From the NCBI GenBank assembly GCA_002796995.1, contig PEKW01000007.1, forward strand, positions 186,001 through 250,000: DNA of 64,000 nucleotides. The letters are read 5' to 3'. The DNA comes from Rhizobium sp. (GTDB lineage: Bacteria; Pseudomonadota; Alphaproteobacteria; Rhizobiales; Rhizobiaceae). Shown one piece after another: positions 56,610 to 64,000 of the stretch. The position numbers and the translations under genes were made by a program. Position 1 is the stretch's first letter; the number at the start of each line of letters is the position of its first letter. Under the pieces are notes generated by a model. The model made no database searches and was not told the DNA's origin. It saw only the letters and a program-made list of their open reading frames with translations.

Positions 56610-57481
56610 CACACCCGATTGACCGAATTGCGTCCGAACAGGCCTTGCGGCATGGCGAAGAGGACGGCGAGGATGACGATGAAGGCCACGGCATCCTTGT
56701 ATTGCGAACTGATGAAGCCGGCCGTCAGCGCCTCGAACAGGCCGAGCAGGATGCCCCCGACGAGCGCTCCCTTCGGATTACCCATTCCGCCGAGCATGGC
56801 GGCGGCAAAACCTTTCAGCGCCAGCGCGATGCCGAGGTCGTAGCTGGTTAGCGTGATCGGGGTGACGAGCACGCCGGCGAGCGCGCCGATGGCCGCCGAA
56901 AGCGCAAAGGAGAGCGTCATGACCCAGTTGGTGTTGATCCCGACGAGTTGGGCCGCCAGGCGATTGTTCGAGGTGGCGAGCACCGCCTTGCCGGTCAATG
57001 TGCGGGTGAAGAAGAGCCAGAGACCGACGAACACGACGACCGCGCCTGCAATGACCCACAGGCTCTGCGGCAGGATGGTGGCGGCCAGGATCTGGATCGG
57101 CTCGTCGCCGGTGAAGGCCGGAAAGCGATGCAGCTGCTTGTCGAAGACCAGCTGGGTCACGCCGCGGATGAAGATCGACGCACCGATGGTGATGATGATC
57201 AGCGACACCACGGGCGCGCCGCGCGCGGGTCCGATCGCCAGCTTGTTCAGCGCGACGCCAATGGCTGCGGTCACGGTGATGGCGATCAGCGCGGCCAGCG
57301 GCAGCGGCAGACCGGCATCGAAGGCGAACACCGTGATCATGCCGCCCAGCATGACGAACTCGCCCTGGGCGAAATTCACCACGTCCGAGGCGTTGTAGAT
57401 GATGGTGAAGCCCAGCGCGACGAGCGCATAGACTGCCCCGACCGTCAGGCCGGAAAGGAGAAACTGCATCAGTTCAGGCAT
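56609..57481 (-). CDS. livH: Branched-chain-type ABC transporter permease, LivH
   Basis: Permease of 290 aa with about eight membrane segments; ALVALGFTIIYNASDVVNFAQ and the later KGFAAAMLGGMGNPKGALVG are the usual LivH motifs. ATG 57481 is preferred to an in-frame GTG at 57493. A hairpin lies in the 103-bp gap to the upstream binding-protein gene. Confidence 0.92.
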   Translation of the reverse strand: MPELMQFLLSGLTVGAVYALVALGFTIIYNASDVVNFAQGEFVMLGGMITVFAFDAGLPLPLAALIAITVTAAIGVALNKLAIGPARGAPVVSLIIITIGASIFIRGVTQLVFDKQLHRFPAFTGDEPIQILAATILPQSLWVIAGAVVVFVGLWLFFTRTLTGKAVLATSNNRLAAQLVGINTNWVMTLSFALSAAIGALAGVLVTPITLTSYDLGIALALKGFAAAMLGGMGNPKGALVGGILLGLFEALTAGFISSQYKDAVAFIVILAVLFAMPQGLFGRNSVNRV

Positions 57482-57554
57482 CGAAGACCCCACTGTGGCC
57501 GATTATTCTTGAGGTGGAGCGTGCCTGTGACAGGCAGGCCCCACGCCAAATGCC

Positions 57555-57576
57555 GTCGCCCCGCAAACGGGGCGGC
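57555..57576. promoter_or_regulatory. Hairpin between binding-protein and livH genes
   Basis: Stem-loop with core arms GCCCCG/CGGGGC, extended by three more pairs including one G-T, and a 4-base loop, just after the binding-protein stop on the minus strand. No T tract; probable mRNA stabiliser or partial attenuator. Confidence 0.5.
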
Positions 57577-57584
57577 CCGGGTGC

Positions 57585-58727
57585 TTACTCGATGATGGTC
57601 CAGCCGCCGTCCTTGATCTCCAGCATGCGGAATGCCGAGAGATCGAGGCCGAGGTGGTCTTCCGCCGTCATGGTGACGACACCGGTGGTGCCGACCAGGC
57701 CGGAGGTGGATTCGATCGCGTCTCGGATCGCTTCGGGTTCTGCAGAGCCGGCGCGGCCGATCGAATCGACCAGGATGCGCAGCGCGTCATGTGCGTAGCC
57801 GCCGAAGGTCGAGACTGCGGAGCCGGTCTTCTTCTCGTAGGCGGTCTTGTAGGCCGTGACGACAGCCTTCTGGGCATCGCCATCCGCCAGGATGCCGGCG
57901 ACCAGCAGGGCGGTTCCGGGAAGGCGCACACCTTCGGCTGCCTTTGCGCCGGCAAGCTCGATGAAGCCGTCTGAGGCGACACCGTGCGACTGATAGAGCG
58001 GCAGGCCGACGGCCAGCTGCGAATAGTTGCGCGTCACGATCGACGGCCCCTGGCCGAAGCCGGCATTCAGCACGGCCTGCACGCCGGCGGTGCCCTTGAT
58101 GTTGGTCAGCTGCGGGGTCATGTCCGCATCCTGCGGGCCGTAGGTTTCGTCGGCGGCGATCTCGATGCCGTAGTCGCCGGCGACGGCGACGCACTGCTTG
58201 TGCATCGAAGCGCCGAAGCCGTCGGTGCCGGAAATCACGCCGATCTTGGTGATCGCGTTCTTCTTCATGTTCTCGAAGATCTTCTGGCAGGCCATGCGGT
58301 CGGTATGCGGGGTCTTGAAGACCCAGTGCTTGACCGGATCAATGATCTCGATCGCGCCGGCGAGCGAGATGAACGGAACTTCGGAGTCTTCGGCGACCGG
58401 GATGATCGACATCGTGGTACCGGTCGTCGTGCCACCGATGATGGCGACGACTTCGTCGTCCTCGACGAGGCGGGTCGCAAAGGTGCGCGCCTTGTTCGGG
58501 TCGCCGCCGTCGTCATAGAGCACGAGCTTGAGCGGCTCGCCGTTGACGCCGCCGGCGGCATTGATTTCCTCCACCAGCATTTCGAGCGTCTTGGCTTCCG
58601 GGTCGCCGAGGAACGAGGCGGGGCCGGTTGCCGATACGGTCGCACCGATCTTGATCTCGGCCTGAGCTGCGGTTGCGATGCCCAGTGCCATCAGCGTGGC
58701 GAGTGCGGTTGTCGTCGTGATTTTCAT
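57585..58727 (-). CDS. Liv-type ABC transporter binding protein, possibly for phenylacetate
   Basis: Family 6 (Leu/Ile/Val-type) solute-binding protein of 380 aa with a signal peptide (cleavage near ATAAQA-EIKIG). Shows IKIGATVSATGPASFLGDPE and VAIIGGTTTGTTMSI. Its position directly after paaN suggests it binds phenylacetate or a related aromatic acid and not a branched-chain amino acid (inference). ATG 58727 follows GGGAGGAGACACA; a longer frame to 59162 overlaps paaN. Confidence 0.88.
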   Translation of the reverse strand: MKITTTTALATLMALGIATAAQAEIKIGATVSATGPASFLGDPEAKTLEMLVEEINAAGGVNGEPLKLVLYDDGGDPNKARTFATRLVEDDEVVAIIGGTTTGTTMSIIPVAEDSEVPFISLAGAIEIIDPVKHWVFKTPHTDRMACQKIFENMKKNAITKIGVISGTDGFGASMHKQCVAVAGDYGIEIAADETYGPQDADMTPQLTNIKGTAGVQAVLNAGFGQGPSIVTRNYSQLAVGLPLYQSHGVASDGFIELAGAKAAEGVRLPGTALLVAGILADGDAQKAVVTAYKTAYEKKTGSAVSTFGGYAHDALRILVDSIGRAGSAEPEAIRDAIESTSGLVGTTGVVTMTAEDHLGLDLSAFRMLEIKDGGWTIIE

Positions 58728-58765
58728 TGTGTCTCCTCCCTGAGAACGTTGAACTGAGAAGTCGG

Positions 58766-60418
58766 TTACGCCGCCTTTGGGCGACGCCACATCGCCAGCC
58801 GGAACCGGTTGGCGACGAAAGCCGTGTCGGTCAGGCTGGCATTGCCGGCGGGATTGCCGCCGGTGACGTGAAAGTCGGAGAACGCCGCTGACTGATTGAC
58901 GAAGATGTTGCCGGTCAGGTTGATCGACAGGTTGACGCCGGCGCGGGCGAAGGCCTTGACCGCGTAAGCTATGCGCGTCTCGTTCGTGTCGTAGAGCGCG
59001 GCGGTGATGGCTCCCTTGCGGCGGGCAAGGCCCGCGGCCGCATCGATGCCGGCTTCGACGCTGTCGACGGCGACGATGAAGGCAACAGGTCCGAAGCACT
59101 CGTCCTCGTGGACCTTGGTCTCGGCAGCGTCCACGGCGACGATCAGAGGGGTGGCGCTGCAACCGGAGGCCAGCGGCTGCGAATCGCGGACGATGCGGCC
59201 AAAGCTGCGCGCCTTGTCGATCCGTGCCAACGTCGCCGGATTGGCGATCGCGCCGCAGACGCCGGAAGCCCGGGCGGGATCGCTCAGCAGCGCGTCGACC
59301 GCAGCACTGATCGCGGTTGCCACCTCGTCGAAGCCCTTGTGCCCTTCATCGGTCGCGATGCCGGCGCGGGGCACGAAAATGTCTTGCGGGGCGGTGCACA
59401 TCTGGCCGGAATAGAGCGACAGCGAGAAGGCGATGTTGGCGCACATGCCGGAGAAATCGTCGGTCGCGGCGACGACGATCGAGTTCACCCCGGCTTCCTC
59501 GGTGAACACCTGGGCGGAACGGGCATTGTTTCGCACCCATTCGCCGAAAGCGCTGGAACCGGTGTAGTCGATGATGCCGATGTCCGGGTGGGTAACCAAT
59601 TCCCTGGTGATTTCGGCGCCGGCCTGATCGACAGCCAGCAGGACCACGTCAGCCAGGAAGCCTGCCTCGACCAGCACCTCGCGCGCCACCTTTACGGTCA
59701 GTGCGAGCGGCAGGATGGCGCCGGGATGCGGCTTGACGATCACGGTATTGCCGGTGGCGAGGCTGGCGAACAGGCCGGGATAGGTGTTCCAGGTCGGGAA
59801 GGTCTGGCAACCGATGGCCAGCGCCACGCCGCGCGGCACGATCTGCCAGTTCTTTTCCAGAACGATCGGCGCTGCCTTGCCCTGCGGCTTCTCCCAGGTG
59901 GCCTGGCCGGGCGTGCGGGTCATCTCCACCCAGGCCGTGGCAACCGCTTCGAGACCGCGATCCTGCGCATGCGGACCGCCGGCCTGGAAGGCCATGGGAA
60001 AGGCCTGGCCGGTCGTGTGCATCACCGCATTGGCCATTTCAAAGCTGATGCGGTTCAAGCGCGTCAGGATTTCGAGGCACACGCCAACGCGCAGCTCGGG
60101 CGAGGCATCGGCCCAGGCATCGCCGGCCGCTTTGGAGGCAGCAACGAGCGTCACGGCACCGGTTGCCGGATAAAGGATTTTGAGGTCGGGTCCCCAGGGC
60201 GACAGTTCGGAACCGAGGCGCTTGTCTTCCGGGTGGCCGGGCAGTTCGAACTGTGCGCCGAGCAGGGCCTTGAAAGAAGCCTCGCCATCGTCCTTGGCGG
60301 TTTCGCCATAGATCTTGCCGCTCGGAACTTCCGGGAAGGGCGACCAGAAACCCCGGTCGGACAGGGCTTTGGCAGCCGTCTCCAGCAGACCGCGATGACG
60401 GCCGAACAGGTCTTCCAT
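58766..60418 (-). CDS. paaN: Phenylacetate-degradation aldehyde dehydrogenase, PaaN type
   Basis: Aldehyde-dehydrogenase-superfamily protein of 550 aa resembling the PaaN (second type) proteins of phenylacetate clusters. The catalytic Cys is in YSGQMCTAPQDIF, the general-base Glu in FTEEAGVNSIVV, and CQTFPTWNTYPGLFASLATG resembles the NAD-binding region. It probably oxidises the ring-opened semialdehyde. A paaZ tail lies at the right edge, so PaaN may be redundant or act on another aldehyde. First gene of the leftward paa unit. Confidence 0.87.
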   Translation of the reverse strand: MEDLFGRHRGLLETAAKALSDRGFWSPFPEVPSGKIYGETAKDDGEASFKALLGAQFELPGHPEDKRLGSELSPWGPDLKILYPATGAVTLVAASKAAGDAWADASPELRVGVCLEILTRLNRISFEMANAVMHTTGQAFPMAFQAGGPHAQDRGLEAVATAWVEMTRTPGQATWEKPQGKAAPIVLEKNWQIVPRGVALAIGCQTFPTWNTYPGLFASLATGNTVIVKPHPGAILPLALTVKVAREVLVEAGFLADVVLLAVDQAGAEITRELVTHPDIGIIDYTGSSAFGEWVRNNARSAQVFTEEAGVNSIVVAATDDFSGMCANIAFSLSLYSGQMCTAPQDIFVPRAGIATDEGHKGFDEVATAISAAVDALLSDPARASGVCGAIANPATLARIDKARSFGRIVRDSQPLASGCSATPLIVAVDAAETKVHEDECFGPVAFIVAVDSVEAGIDAAAGLARRKGAITAALYDTNETRIAYAVKAFARAGVNLSINLTGNIFVNQSAAFSDFHVTGGNPAGNASLTDTAFVANRFRLAMWRRPKAA

Positions 60419-60449
60419 GGCAAATTCCTCCCTACTCCTGCCTTTATCA

Positions 60450-60478
60450 TTGACCGTCCGGTCGGTTTATGCAAGATC
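60450..60478. promoter_or_regulatory. Shared paa operator with opposed promoters
   Basis: The 106-bp gap between paaN and paaG holds the near-palindrome ACCGTCCGGTCGGT (60453-60466, 12 of 14 symmetric). Rightward TTGACC-N17-AAGATC and leftward TTGCAT-N17-AATGAT both have this palindrome inside their spacer. A TetR-type repressor bound there would block both directions; the paaR gene nearby is the obvious candidate. Promoter boxes are only moderately good matches. Confidence 0.6.
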
Positions 60479-60524
60479 TTTTTACGCCCCCGGGAAAATT
60501 CGGAGCGGGGACAGGGAGAGAGCG

Positions 60525-61319
60525 ATGCACCAATCCGATACCGTTCTGGTGACGATGGATCACGGGGTTCTGCGGCTGACGCTGAACCGGCCGGACAAAC
60601 TCAATTCGTTCAATGAAGAGATGCATGTCGCCCTACGCGCGGCGCTTCAGCGCGCCCACGACGATGCCGACGTGCGCGCCGTGCTGCTGACCGGAGCGGG
60701 CCGCGGCTTCTCTGCCGGCCAGGATCTCGGCGACCGCGATCCGCGCAAGGGCGGCCCTGCCCCCGATCTCGGCCATACGCTCGAGACATTCTACAATCCG
60801 ACGCTGCGGCTGATCCGTTCGCTGGAAAAGCCTGTCATCTGCGCGGTCAACGGGGTGGCGGCCGGTGCCGGCGCCAATATCGCCTTTGCCTGCGACATCG
60901 TGCTGGCCGCCCGCTCGGCAAAGTTCATCCAGGCCTTCGCCAAGATCGGCCTGATCCCCGATGCCGGCGGCAGCTGGAGCCTCGCCCGCATTCTCGGCGA
61001 ACCGCGGGCCAAGGCGCTCGCCATGGCCGCCGAGCCGCTGATGGCCGAGCGCGCCGCCGAATGGGGCCTGATCTGGAAAGCGGTGGACGACGACCAGCTG
61101 ATCGGCGAGGCCGAGACGCTGGCTCGCTCGCTGGCCGAAGGCGCAACGCGCGGCCTCGGCCTCACCAAGCGGCTGATCCAGGCCGCGGCGACCAACAGCC
61201 TCGACGAACAGCTCGACATGGAGCGCGACTGCCAGCGCGAAGCCGGCCGCACGGCCGACTATGCCGAGGGCGTCACCGCGTTCCTCGAAAAGCGCAAGCC
61301 GGAGTTTTCGGGCAAATGA
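60525..61319 (+). CDS. paaG: PaaG, ring-epoxide isomerase of phenylacetyl-CoA pathway
   Basis: Crotonase-family protein of 264 aa. PaaG isomerises 1,2-epoxyphenylacetyl-CoA to the oxepin form and acts again on a later intermediate. Core motifs are GRGFSAGQDLGDRD (oxyanion hole), NGVAAGAGANIAFACDIV and the AKIGLIPDAGGSW segment with the acidic residue. ATG 60525 follows ACAGGGAGAG; the longer frame from 60417 covers the operator. It heads the rightward paaG-paaI-paaK unit. Confidence 0.9.
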   Translation: MHQSDTVLVTMDHGVLRLTLNRPDKLNSFNEEMHVALRAALQRAHDDADVRAVLLTGAGRGFSAGQDLGDRDPRKGGPAPDLGHTLETFYNPTLRLIRSLEKPVICAVNGVAAGAGANIAFACDIVLAARSAKFIQAFAKIGLIPDAGGSWSLARILGEPRAKALAMAAEPLMAERAAEWGLIWKAVDDDQLIGEAETLARSLAEGATRGLGLTKRLIQAAATNSLDEQLDMERDCQREAGRTADYAEGVTAFLEKRKPEFSGK

Positions 61320-61753
61320 CGATGAACGCACAGGAAATGGCGGAAGCCTGCGCCAAGGCGATGTGGGACCTCGACACAGCATCGCAAAATCTCGGCATGC
61401 GCATCGAGCACATCGCGCCCGGGCAGGCGACCCTGTCGATGGACATCACCGAAATCATGTCCAACGGGCACGGCAATTGCCATGGCGGCTACATCTTCAC
61501 GCTCGCCGACAGCGCCTTTGCCTTTGCCTGCAACGGCTACAATCAGCTGACGGTCGCGCAGAACTGCTCGATCACCTATATCAGTCCAGGGAGGATCGGC
61601 GACCGGCTGACGGCGGAGGCCCGCGAGGTCTCGCGCAAGGGCCGGTCCGGCATCTATGACATTCGCATTTCAAATCAGAGCGGCGACCTGGTCGCCGAGT
61701 TTCGCGGCCTGTCGCGAACGGTGAAGGGCACCCACCTGCCCGATCCCGCCTGA
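61316..61753 (+). CDS. paaI: PaaI, hydroxyphenylacetyl-CoA thioesterase
   Basis: Hotdog-fold thioesterase of 145 aa with the PaaI signature GNCHGGYIFTLADSAFAFAC (catalytic Asp in LAD). Releases CoA from dead-end phenylacetyl-CoA intermediates. Overlaps paaG by ATGA. A much longer in-frame reading from 61061 is a paaG shadow. Confidence 0.92.
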   Translation: MTMNAQEMAEACAKAMWDLDTASQNLGMRIEHIAPGQATLSMDITEIMSNGHGNCHGGYIFTLADSAFAFACNGYNQLTVAQNCSITYISPGRIGDRLTAEAREVSRKGRSGIYDIRISNQSGDLVAEFRGLSRTVKGTHLPDPA

Positions 61754-61780
61754 ACCAAGACGCATTCCAGGGAGGAAATC

Positions 61781-63091
61781 ATGCTCGACTTTGTAACCCG
61801 TCCCCAAGATCTGGACCCGATCGAAATCGCCTCGCGGGATGAAATCTCGGCGCTCCAGTTTCACCGGATGAAGCGCTCGCTGAAGCACTCGTACGAGAAC
61901 TCGCCGTTCTACCGCCAGCGATTCGACGAGCACGGCGTGCATCCGGAAGACCTGAAGACCCTGTCGGATCTTGCCAAGTTCCCCTTCACCACGAAGACCG
62001 ACCTGCGCGACACCTATCCCTTCGGCATGTTCGCCGTTCCCCGGGAAAAGCTGGTCCGCATTCACGGCTCATCCGGCACCACCGGCAAGCCTACGGTGGT
62101 CGGCTACACCAAGCATGACATCGACGTCTGGGCCGACGTCGTCGCCCGCTCGATCCGGGCGTCCGGGGGCCGTCCCGGCGACATCGTGCATGTCGCCTAT
62201 GGCTACGGCCTGTTCACCGGCGGCCTTGGCGCGCATTACGGCGCCGAGCGGCTCGGCTGCACCGTCGTGCCGATCTCCGGCGGCATGACCGAGCGTCAGG
62301 TCACGCTGATGAACGACTTCAAGCCGCGTATCATCATGGTGACGCCCTCCTACATGCTGTCGATCCTCGACGAATTCCGTCGCCAGGGCATCGATCCGCG
62401 CGAAAGCTCGATCGAGGTCGGCATCTTCGGCGCGGAACCCTGGACCAATGCCATGCGCAGCGAGATCGAGCAGGCCTTCAACATGCATGCCGTCGACATC
62501 TACGGCCTCTCCGAGGTCATGGGGCCGGGCGTCGCCAATGAGTGCGTCGAGACCAAGGACGGCCTGCACGTCTGGGAAGACCATTTCTATCCGGAAATCA
62601 TCGACCCGGTGACGGGTGCCGTATTGCCCGATGGCGAACTCGGCGAGCTTGTCTTCACCACGCTGACCAAGGAAGGCCTGCCGATGGTGCGCTACCGCAC
62701 CCGCGACCTGACGCGTCTTCTGCCCGGCACGGCGCGATCGATGCGGCGCATCGAGAAGATCACCGGCCGCAGCGACGACATGATCATCCTGCGCGGCGTC
62801 AACGTCTTCCCGACGCAGATCGAGGAACAGATCCTGAAATGCGGCGGCCTTGCCCCGCATTTCCAGATCGAACTCACGCGCGCCGGCCGCATGGACAACA
62901 TGACAGTCCACGTCGAATGCGCGGCCAATTACACCGATGCGGCAGCACGCGCCCAATCGGCCAAGGAATTGGCACATCACATCAAGAGCGTGGTGGGCAT
63001 CACGACCAAGATCGAGGTTCAGGACCCGACGTCCATCGCCCGCTCGGAAGGCAAGGCCAAGCGCGTGGTGGACAACCGCCCCAAGAGCTGA
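61781..63091 (+). CDS. paaK: Phenylacetate-CoA ligase
   Basis: 436-aa AMP-forming ligase, the entry enzyme of the pathway (phenylacetate + CoA + ATP). AMP-binding loop is HGSSGTTGKPTVVGYT; also YGLSEVMGPGVANEC and the hinge region GRSDDMIILRGVNVFPTQIE. Full family length. It follows paaI by 27 bp behind GGGAGGAAATC. Confidence 0.95.
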   Translation: MLDFVTRPQDLDPIEIASRDEISALQFHRMKRSLKHSYENSPFYRQRFDEHGVHPEDLKTLSDLAKFPFTTKTDLRDTYPFGMFAVPREKLVRIHGSSGTTGKPTVVGYTKHDIDVWADVVARSIRASGGRPGDIVHVAYGYGLFTGGLGAHYGAERLGCTVVPISGGMTERQVTLMNDFKPRIIMVTPSYMLSILDEFRRQGIDPRESSIEVGIFGAEPWTNAMRSEIEQAFNMHAVDIYGLSEVMGPGVANECVETKDGLHVWEDHFYPEIIDPVTGAVLPDGELGELVFTTLTKEGLPMVRYRTRDLTRLLPGTARSMRRIEKITGRSDDMIILRGVNVFPTQIEEQILKCGGLAPHFQIELTRAGRMDNMTVHVECAANYTDAAARAQSAKELAHHIKSVVGITTKIEVQDPTSIARSEGKAKRVVDNRPKS

Positions 63092-63188
63092 ACGGCCACC
63101 CGTGACAGCTCAAAGGCAATTGTTATAGTGAAGCGGGGGCATGCGTGCCCCCCTATTGCAGGCGTTCTGCAAGCAGGAAAGCGAAAAC

Positions 63189-63788
63189 ATGGCTCGGACC
63201 CGGGCAACCGACTTTGAGGAAAAACGCCGCGGCATTCTCGACAATGCCGCCGCCGTATTTGCCGAGCAGGGCATGGAAAAGGCATCCATGTCCCAGATCG
63301 CCACCCATTCGAGCGTCTCCAAGGCGCTGCTTTATCACTACTATCCCAGCAAGGATGCGCTGATCTACGCGATCATCATCACCCATCTGGAAGAGCTGGA
63401 CGAGGCGATCGAGGCGGCCGACGATCCGAACGAGGCGCCGGAGAAGCGACTTCGGCGGCTGGTGGGTGTGGTGCTGGAAAACTATCGCGGCGCCGACAAC
63501 CAGCACAAGGTGCAGCTCAACGCCACGTCGGCCCTCTCCGACGAGCAGAAGGCAGGCATCACCGCGATCGAACGGCGGATTGTGCGTCGATTCTCGAACG
63601 TGCTGAAGGAAATCAATCCGGAGCTCGACAGCAAGGAGAGACCCCTGCTGATGCCGGTCACCATGTCATTGTTCGGCATGATGAACTGGGTCTACATGTG
63701 GTTCCGCGACGGCGGCCGCATCACCCGGGAAGACTATGCCGACGTGGCGACCACGCTTATTCTCGAAGGCATCAAGGCGGTTCGCTGA
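63189..63788 (+). CDS. paaR: TetR-family repressor, PaaR-like
   Basis: 199-aa TetR-family regulator; the helix-turn-helix region is ASMSQIATHSSVSKALLYHY (about residues 33-52) and the C-terminal ligand domain is helical. TetR proteins beside paaK act as phenylacetyl-CoA-responsive repressors of paa genes. ATG 63189 is chosen over a start at 63141 by length and conservation. It lies 97 bp after paaK, so it may have its own promoter. Confidence 0.88.
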   Translation: MARTRATDFEEKRRGILDNAAAVFAEQGMEKASMSQIATHSSVSKALLYHYYPSKDALIYAIIITHLEELDEAIEAADDPNEAPEKRLRRLVGVVLENYRGADNQHKVQLNATSALSDEQKAGITAIERRIVRRFSNVLKEINPELDSKERPLLMPVTMSLFGMMNWVYMWFRDGGRITREDYADVATTLILEGIKAVR

Positions 63789-63831
63789 ACCCCGTCCATC
63801 ACCCTTCCATTCTTCCTTCGTTCATCTTCGA

Positions 63832-63861
63832 ACCGACGGCCGGCTGACGCCCGCCGTCGGT
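63832..63861. terminator. Terminator between convergent paaR and paaZ
   Basis: Perfect 9-bp inverted repeat ACCGACGGC/GCCGTCGGT followed on the plus strand by TTTCGTTTG. It serves the end of paaR and could work in both directions. Confidence 0.75.
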
Positions 63862-63873
63862 TTTCGTTTGTGG

Positions 63874-64000
63874 TCAGGCCGCCGTCCAGGTCTTGGCGAC
63901 CATGGTCAGCACGTCGTATTGCGCGACGACCGCACCGTCCTGGTTGGTCACCTGGCAGTCCCAGCGCACCTCGCCGTGATCGGCATTGGCGCGCGGATTG
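63874..64000 (-). CDS. paaZ: PaaZ C-terminal end, partial
   Basis: Minus-strand open frame running off the right edge; 41 residues are visible, including GEVRWDCQVTNQDGAVVAQY and YDVLTMVAK before the stop. This matches the end of the MaoC-like hydratase domain of PaaZ, the bifunctional oxepin-CoA hydrolase/aldehyde dehydrogenase. The remaining part lies outside the window. With only the tail visible, another MaoC-domain protein is possible. Confidence 0.7.
   Translation of the reverse strand, partial: NPRANADHGEVRWDCQVTNQDGAVVAQYDVLTMVAKTWTAA

Overview
This GC-rich window reads as the chromosome or a large replicon of an alphaproteobacterium of the Hyphomicrobiales, most likely Rhizobiaceae. 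The main reasons are a glycerol locus in the gene order described for Rhizobium (glpRDSTPQUVK), two rhizobial-type intergenic mosaic palindromes (RIME-like), many ABC uptake operons, and alphaproteobacterial regulators (ECF/ChrR, MHYT-LytTR). No tRNA, rRNA, CRISPR, prophage, transposase or integrase was seen. The replicon type cannot be decided from the window.

Layout. 1-1.7 kb: ECF sigma factor, ChrR-type zinc anti-sigma factor and a DUF2177 membrane protein. 1.7-4.4 kb: ligase-associated exonuclease and ATP-dependent DNA ligase. 4.5-13.3 kb: a compact aerobic carbon monoxide dehydrogenase locus (coxC-like sensor, coxM-S-L-D-E-F-G) whose CoxL carries the form I AYRCSFR active-site loop, so true CO oxidation is predicted. 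13.4-23.4 kb (minus strand): glycerol uptake and catabolism, glpRDSTPQUVK. 23.5-24.9 kb: a YARHG-like secreted protein and a 2-keto-3-deoxygluconate kinase. 25.3-33.6 kb: a polar amino-acid-type ABC transporter followed by a dimethylformamidase-like protein, a beta-keto acid cleavage enzyme, an acetylpolyamine amidohydrolase, a LysR regulator and a thioesterase; together they look like an undescribed catabolic pathway. 33.6-36.4 kb: recQ and a GntR regulator. 36.6-42.5 kb: polyamine-type ABC transporter, Asp/Glu/hydantoin racemase and GNAT enzyme. 42.6-42.8 kb: four tandem hairpins, each with an anti-Shine-Dalgarno loop when read on the minus strand (cuckoo-RNA-like). 42.9-51.8 kb (minus): RpiR regulator, oligopeptide-type ABC transporter, M81 metallopeptidase and FAD oxidoreductase. 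52.2-64 kb: phenylacetate catabolism, with paaN, a Liv-type transporter and a fused hydratase/dehydrogenase on one strand, paaG-paaI-paaK-paaR on the other, and the tail of paaZ at the right edge.

How the genes work together. Each block looks like a self-contained uptake-plus-catabolism unit with its own regulator, typical of rhizobial accessory metabolism. Four of the five ABC systems have a strong stem-loop or palindromic element directly after the binding-protein gene, which may uncouple binding-protein abundance from the membrane subunits. In the cox locus, four TTCGTG repeats, the first two exactly 21 bp apart, lie between the LytTR regulator and coxM and are the best candidate operator. 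In the paa block one palindrome lies in the spacer of two opposed candidate promoters.

Most worth a second look: the four-hairpin anti-SD array; the complementary loss of ATPase motifs in GlpS and GlpT; the amidase-like/BKACE/acetylpolyamine cluster; the cox operator repeats; and the C-terminally shortened FadJ-like enzyme of the paa block. All calls are from sequence reading alone; no database search was run.
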